From Christensenella sp. UBA5489 (lineage in GTDB: Bacteria; Bacillota; Clostridia; Christensenellales; UBA1242), in assembly GCA_002424095.1 (NCBI GenBank), contig DIPL01000019.1, forward strand, positions 1 to 47,936: a stretch of 47,936 nucleotides of DNA, written 5' to 3'. This document shows, in pieces, positions 43,684-47,936 of this stretch. The translations under genes and the position numbers were made by a program. Position 1 is the first letter of the stretch, and every line of letters begins with the position of its first letter. Below the pieces are notes generated by a model. That model was not told the origin of the DNA. It saw only the letters and a list, made by a program, of their open reading frames with translations, and made no database searches.

Positions 43684-44076
43684 ATGAGAAAACTGGAAAA
43701 AAACTTAAAAATAGTCAGATTGATTTTATATTTTTTAACGGCATTGTTTTTGCTCTTACAATTTGCTTGGCAACCGTTTTTGTACTTCGCTTTAATAAGT
43801 TTAGTACTTATTTTTATCGACCTTTCTGTTTTGGAACTATATAAATATAGTGAAGTGAAAACACAAATAAAAATCAATTATGAAATTTATTTAGTTGAAT
43901 GTTATAATGCGGGAAAAATTTCAAAAGAACAATTAGATGCAAAAGATAGATGCTATTTTCAAGAATATTCAAGGCAATATCGCTTGGATAAATTAAGAAA
44001 AATTTTGTTTTTTCTGCTTTGGTTCGGTTTAGCCGTGGCATTGTTGATTATTGTCTTACAAAAACTTATAGGTTAA
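43684..44076 (+). CDS. Small membrane protein, 130 aa
   Basis: Not recognised. ATG with only a weak SD. Two hydrophobic segments near the N-terminus (about 11-31 and 31-50: LILYFLTALFLLLQFAW, PFLYFALISLVLIFIDL), a charged, Tyr-rich central region of ~55 residues (about 50-105, probably cytoplasmic), and a C-terminal segment at 106-127 (LFFLLWFGLAVALLIIVL). It may work with the 93-aa membrane protein upstream; position is the only evidence. Confidence 0.65.
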   Translation: MRKLEKNLKIVRLILYFLTALFLLLQFAWQPFLYFALISLVLIFIDLSVLELYKYSEVKTQIKINYEIYLVECYNAGKISKEQLDAKDRCYFQEYSRQYRLDKLRKILFFLLWFGLAVALLIIVLQKLIG

Positions 44077-44215
44077 AAAATAGCAAAAATTGCCAACTGA
44101 AAAGCGAGCGAAAGTAGGCATAAAGTCAAAGATGGTTGTATTATCAAATCAAAAATAAAATATGAATATCAGTTATTTAAAGATAAATTTTTAATTTTAA
44201 TTTTTAAGCAAGAAA

Positions 44216-44255
44216 ACTGTTTAAGTAGAATATATTATTAAAGACCTTAAACAGT
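44216..44255 (+). promoter_or_regulatory. Inverted repeat upstream of tig
   Basis: ACTGTTTAAG (44216-44225) and CTTAAACAGT (44246-44255) are perfect 10-bp arms around an AT-rich 20-base spacer containing -10-like sequence, just before the SD AAAGGAG. It could be an operator or a leader hairpin. Confidence 0.35.
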
Positions 44256-44273
44256 AAATCAAAGGAGTTTTTA

Positions 44274-45563
44274 ATGTATACACTAGAAAAAGAAAAAAAC
44301 AATAAATATGTTGCAAAAATTACAGTCAGTGCGGATGAATGGGAAAACTATATTAATTCGGCATACGAAAAGACAAAACATAAATTCAATGTAGGTGGTT
44401 TTCGAAAAGGCAAGGCGCCACGAAAGATGATTGAACAAAATTTCGGTCAAAATGTATTCTTTGATGATGCGTTGGAAATGGCGTTTTATAATGAATATGA
44501 AAAAATTATTATCAATGAAAAAGAAATAGAGCCAGTGAATGCACCTGAAATCGATTTGGAAAAGTTCGACGAAACAGGACTTGTTTTTAATGTTGAAATC
44601 CAAAGTGTGCCAGAAGTTAAACTTGGAGAATACAAGGGGCTAAAAATTGAAGCAGCAAAGGGCGAAGTCTCCGAAGAAACCGTTGATGCTGAAATAAATC
44701 AGCAACGAAATAGATTGGCTCGCTTTGAAACTGTTGACAAAGAAGCAAGTCTCGGAAATTTTGTAACAATTGATTTTATTGGCAGTGTTGATGGAAAAGA
44801 ATTTGAAGGTGGCAAGGCTGAGAACTATCGCCTCGAACTTGGTTCAAAAAGTTTTATAAAAGGCTTTGAAGAACAAATTGTTGGAATGAAATCAGGAGAT
44901 AAAAAAGTTATTAAAGTAACTTTTCCGTCCGACTATTTTTCTCCTGACTTGAAAGGAAAAGCAGCCGAATTTAAAGTAACAGTTAAAAAAGTTGAAGAAA
45001 AAGAATTGCCCGAACTTGATGATAAATTCGCTTCTAATGTAAGTGAATTTGAAACTGTGAAAGAATATCGTGCTAGCATAAGAAAGCATTTGGAAGAGAG
45101 TTTGCAGTCAAATTTAAAAAGAGAGACCGAAAACAAACTCATTGATGCAATTGTGGAAACTTCTGAAATTGACGTTCCTGATAGTATGGCGGAACAACAA
45201 CTTGAAAGTTTTATAAAAGATTTTGAAATAAAACTTTCATATCAAGGCTTAACATTGCAAGATTATTTAGACCAGACAAAATTGACTATTGAAGAAATCA
45301 AGAAAGAACAAAAAGAAAATGCAGTCAATACAATTAAGACAAGACTTGTTTTGGAAAAAATAATTAAAAATGAAGATTTGTATGTAAAAAGTAAAGAACT
45401 CGAAGAAAAAATTACTGAAATCGCTTCAAAATATAAAAAATCGCCTGATGATTACAAAAAAAGCCTTGGAGAAAGAGAGTTAATTTACTTCGAAAATGGC
45501 ATACTTATGGATAAACTTATAAGTTTTCTTATGAAAGAAAATGAAATTATTGAAAATGCATAA
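44274..45563 (+). CDS. tig: Trigger factor (ribosome-associated chaperone)
   Basis: 429 residues, the normal length; ATG behind AAAGGAG. N-terminal ribosome-binding domain with signature FNVGGFRKGKAPRKMIE. The FKBP-type prolyl isomerase domain (~150-245) includes VTIDFIGSVDGKEFEGG, IKGFEEQIVGMKSGDKK and VTFPSDYFSPDLKGK. The helical C-terminal chaperone domain spans ~250-429. It binds nascent chains at the exit tunnel. Followed by clpP and clpX, the common bacterial order. Confidence 0.97.
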   Translation: MYTLEKEKNNKYVAKITVSADEWENYINSAYEKTKHKFNVGGFRKGKAPRKMIEQNFGQNVFFDDALEMAFYNEYEKIIINEKEIEPVNAPEIDLEKFDETGLVFNVEIQSVPEVKLGEYKGLKIEAAKGEVSEETVDAEINQQRNRLARFETVDKEASLGNFVTIDFIGSVDGKEFEGGKAENYRLELGSKSFIKGFEEQIVGMKSGDKKVIKVTFPSDYFSPDLKGKAAEFKVTVKKVEEKELPELDDKFASNVSEFETVKEYRASIRKHLEESLQSNLKRETENKLIDAIVETSEIDVPDSMAEQQLESFIKDFEIKLSYQGLTLQDYLDQTKLTIEEIKKEQKENAVNTIKTRLVLEKIIKNEDLYVKSKELEEKITEIASKYKKSPDDYKKSLGERELIYFENGILMDKLISFLMKENEIIENA

Positions 45564-45610
45564 TTTAATAATTAATGAATATTTAATAATAATAAACATT
45601 GGAGGACAAA

Positions 45611-46210
45611 ATGTTAATACCATATGTTATTGACCAGACAACAAGTGGCGAACGGTCTTATGATATTTATTCAAGACTTTTAGAAGACCGTATTATTTTT
45701 TTGACCGGAGAAGTGAATGATGCTTCGGCAAACACAATAATTGCACAACTCATTTACTTGGAAGGAAAAAATCCAGATAAAGATATTTATTTTTACATCA
45801 ACAGTCCCGGCGGCTCAATCACTGCGGGTCTTGCAATCTATGACACAATGAATTATGTTAAATGTGATGTTTGCACAACCTGTATTGGGATGGCTGCATC
45901 TATGGGAGCAATTTTGCTTACTAGCGGAGCAAAAGGAAAACGTTATGCTTTGCCGAACAGTCAAATTATGATTCATCAACCGCTTACACCTGGACTTAAA
46001 GGACAAGCAAGTGATATTATGATTTATGCGAAAGAAATTGAAAGGCAAAAAAAATCACTTTATGATATAATAGCGAAAACAACAGGGCAAACATTTAAAA
46101 AAGTACAAACTGATGCTGACCGTGATTACTTTATGAATGCGGTCGAAGCAAAAGAATATGGACTTATAGATAAAATTTATCTCAGTAGAGATAAAGAAAA
46201 AACAAATTAA
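45611..46210 (+). CDS. clpP: ATP-dependent Clp protease proteolytic subunit
   Basis: 199 residues from the ATG at 45611; GGAGG at 45601-45605 is the SD, so the earlier in-frame TTG at 45599, which overlaps it, is not the start. Catalytic triad by motif: Ser97 (GMAASMG), His122 (IMIHQPL) and Asp172 (DADRDYF). Also YINSPGGSITAGLAIYD and the N-terminal YDIYSRLLEDRIIFL. It forms the double-heptamer peptidase chamber fed by ClpX, encoded next. Confidence 0.97.
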   Translation: MLIPYVIDQTTSGERSYDIYSRLLEDRIIFLTGEVNDASANTIIAQLIYLEGKNPDKDIYFYINSPGGSITAGLAIYDTMNYVKCDVCTTCIGMAASMGAILLTSGAKGKRYALPNSQIMIHQPLTPGLKGQASDIMIYAKEIERQKKSLYDIIAKTTGQTFKKVQTDADRDYFMNAVEAKEYGLIDKIYLSRDKEKTN

Positions 46211-46366
46211 AATAAATATATAATTTTAAAAGCAAAATGTATATAAAATAAATATATTGATTTTTTTATGAATTAATTTCTATGTTAAGGATAATATATT
46301 TTATATGAACTTAATTTATTAAAAAACAATAAAAGCAACAAAAAATAAAAATAAAAAGGAAATATT

Positions 46367-47656
46367 TTGAAAAACGATATTAACAGTTTATCATGTTCGT
46401 TTTGCGGAAAACCGCAAGGAATTTCTAAAAGACTGATTGCAAGTCCTGATGGCAGTTGCTATATTTGTGATGAATGCGTAGATATTTGTCGAGATATTAT
46501 AAAAGAAGACAAAACTTACTCAGCAGTTGATATGGTTGTCGATTTGCCAACGCCGAAACAAATTATGGAACAACTCAATGAATATATAATTGGTCAGAAC
46601 GATGCGAAACGTGTGCTTTCAGTTGCCGTTTATAATCACTATAAACGCATAAATTATAATATGGTATCGGGCAAAGAAAACAACGTTTCTGACAACGATA
46701 TAGAACTCGAAAAAAGCAATATTCTAATGGTCGGACCGACAGGGTGTGGCAAAACTTTGCTTGCGAAAACGCTTGCAAGAATTTTAAAAGTTCCTTTTGC
46801 CGCAGTCGATGCAACAACCTTGACAGAGGCTGGATATGTCGGAGATGATGTTGAAAATATTCTTTTGAAACTTATTCAAAATGCCGATTATGATATTACA
46901 AAAGCACAACGTGGCATAATTTATGTTGATGAAATTGACAAAATTGCACGCAAAACACAAAACGTTTCAATTGCGAGAGATGTTTCAGGTGAAGGAGTCC
47001 AACAGGCTCTTTTAAAAATCATTGAAAGCACGGTTGCAAATGTGCCACCGCACGGCGGACGCAAACATCCACATCAAGAAACAATTCAAATTGACACGAC
47101 AAACATTTTGTTTATTTGTGGCGGGGCTTTTGTAGGACTTGATAAAATCATTGAAAAACGCATAAATAAAAGCAGTTTAGGTTTTAATGCTTCAATCACG
47201 ACTGAAAAAGAAAAAGACACGCAAATATTTGAAATAATAAAGGATTTACAACCGCAAGATTTGATTAAGTTTGGACTTATTCCTGAATTTGTCGGAAGAT
47301 TGCCCGTTGTTGTTGGACTTGAACATTTATCTGAAAATGCACTTGCGACAATTTTAACCGAACCTAAAAATGCGGTACTTAAACAATATAAAAAAATGTT
47401 CAAAATAGATAACGTTAACTTAGTTTTTGAACAAGATGCAATCAACGCAGTTGCACAGAAAGCATTGAATTTGAGAACGGGTGCACGTGGGCTTAGAACA
47501 ATTTTGGAAGACACAATGCTTGAAATTATGTATAATTCGCCGAGCGAAACGGATATTGAAGAAATTGTAATTAAAAAAGAATATATCGAAAAAAAAGACG
47601 GACCTATAATAAAAAGAAAGGCAAAAATTGAAGATGCAAAAGAAAATATTATTTAG
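46367..47656 (+). CDS. clpX: ClpXP protease ATP-binding subunit ClpX
   Basis: 429 residues from a TTG start behind AAAAAGGA. N-terminal C4 zinc finger: C10, C13, C34, C37 (CSFCGKPQG, CYICDECVDIC). AAA+ core: Walker A GPTGCGKTLLAKTLA at about 123, pore/processing region ATTLTEAGYVGDDVENIL, Walker B GIIYVDEIDKIAR, DVSGEGVQQALLKIIE, sensor and LIPEFVGRLPV blocks, and RTGARGLRTILE near the C-terminus. It unfolds tagged substrates and feeds ClpP. The 156-base gap after clpP is plain AT-rich sequence without a clear promoter. Confidence 0.97.
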   Translation: MKNDINSLSCSFCGKPQGISKRLIASPDGSCYICDECVDICRDIIKEDKTYSAVDMVVDLPTPKQIMEQLNEYIIGQNDAKRVLSVAVYNHYKRINYNMVSGKENNVSDNDIELEKSNILMVGPTGCGKTLLAKTLARILKVPFAAVDATTLTEAGYVGDDVENILLKLIQNADYDITKAQRGIIYVDEIDKIARKTQNVSIARDVSGEGVQQALLKIIESTVANVPPHGGRKHPHQETIQIDTTNILFICGGAFVGLDKIIEKRINKSSLGFNASITTEKEKDTQIFEIIKDLQPQDLIKFGLIPEFVGRLPVVVGLEHLSENALATILTEPKNAVLKQYKKMFKIDNVNLVFEQDAINAVAQKALNLRTGARGLRTILEDTMLEIMYNSPSETDIEEIVIKKEYIEKKDGPIIKRKAKIEDAKENII

Positions 47657-47723
47657 AACGTGAATTTTTTAAATTACTTTTTTGAATAATTAAGTCAAAA
47701 TTAAATAATTAAAAATTACTATG

Positions 47724-47753
47724 AACCGTACTATTTTAGTGCGGTTTATTTTT
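47724..47753 (+). terminator. Terminator of clpX
   Basis: AACCGTACT (47724-47732) pairs with AGTGCGGTT (47738-47746), including one G-U, 5-nt loop, followed by TATTTTT. Confidence 0.7.
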
Positions 47754-47830
47754 AATTTAAAATAACGTAATTAAAATAAATTAATTAAATTCTAATATTT
47801 AATAATTAATTAATAATTAGGGAGAAATAC

Positions 47831-47936
47831 AGTGGGAAATTACACACTTATTTGGACTTGACTAAATTAGATCATGACCAGATTCTTGTGGTTCAGGAGA
47901 CAGAATATACCGGGGCCGGTAAGCTACCGTCAGCCC
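47831..47936 (+). other. Open frame with atypical composition running off the window end
   Basis: After AGGGAG (47819-47824) a GTG at 47832 opens a frame that stops after nine codons (TGA, 47859). Another frame, open from 47831 to the end with a possible TTG start at 47852, reads through ...QILVVQETEYTGAGKLPS. From ~47871 the composition is about 53% G+C, against under 30% before it. It could be the start of a foreign gene, a frameshifted gene or an assembly join. Product not recognised. Confidence 0.3.

Noticed and set aside
44100..44140. CtsR operator before tig-clpP-clpX
   Set aside because: Only one AGTCAAA-like heptad is present; the tandem repeat required for CtsR is missing.

Overview
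The window is AT-rich (roughly 70% A+T by eye) and looks like the chromosome of a low-GC Gram-positive bacterium (Bacillota, probably an uncultured Clostridia- or Bacilli-like lineage known from metagenomes). The standard bacterial code fits. Starts include ATG, GTG and TTG, usually behind strong Shine-Dalgarno (SD) sequences. Gene order supports the placement: hrcA-grpE-dnaK-dnaJ-rsmE-mtaB-rpsU-dnaG-rpoD-zinc-ribbon protein follows the Bacillus/Clostridium pattern, and sepF-lspA-rluD and tig-clpP-clpX are also typical. A stand-alone Spo0A-type DNA-binding domain is also a Bacillota marker.

Layout. 1-14885: end of one giant GLUG-repeat surface protein (start outside the window), a 3262-residue lipoprotein with Ig-like and GLUG regions, and a small membrane-anchored protein. 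14916-17002: phosphohexomutase, then rplS with its own promoter and a probable L19 leader. 17248-22985: CIRCE-controlled heat-shock cluster hrcA-[two tiny Cys-rich peptides]-grpE-dnaK-dnaJ, followed by a structured intergenic region where prmA would be expected. 23217-25387: rsmE and mtaB. 25457-27104 (minus): an unknown protein and a PurC-like enzyme with a 0A-box in the leader. 27126-31549: rpsU-dnaG-rpoD and a coiled-coil/zinc-ribbon protein. 31629-34325: an unknown membrane protein, an orphan Spo0A C-terminal-domain regulator whose promoter carries two inverted 0A-boxes, and a YhhN-like membrane protein. 34408-38673: glnS, a YkpA-type ABC-F ATPase and a SPOR-like membrane protein. 38793-40962: groES-groEL. 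41013-43065: SepF-like protein, lspA, rluD. 43180-44076: two small membrane proteins. 44274-47753: tig, clpP, clpX. The last ~70 bases are compositionally unlike the rest.

How the genes work together. Most of the window is protein quality control (HrcA, GrpE, DnaK, DnaJ, GroES/EL, trigger factor, ClpP, ClpX), translation (L19, S21, GlnRS, RsmE, MtaB, RluD) and DNA/RNA synthesis initiation (DnaG, RpoD). LspA is the signal peptidase expected to mature lipoproteins such as the giant one at 4389. The most novel-looking items are the two Cys-rich micro-peptides inside the heat-shock cluster, the apparently self-regulated receiver-less Spo0A-like protein, and a set of mutually exclusive hairpins downstream of dnaJ. 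Function claims rest on motif recognition by eye; no database search was run.
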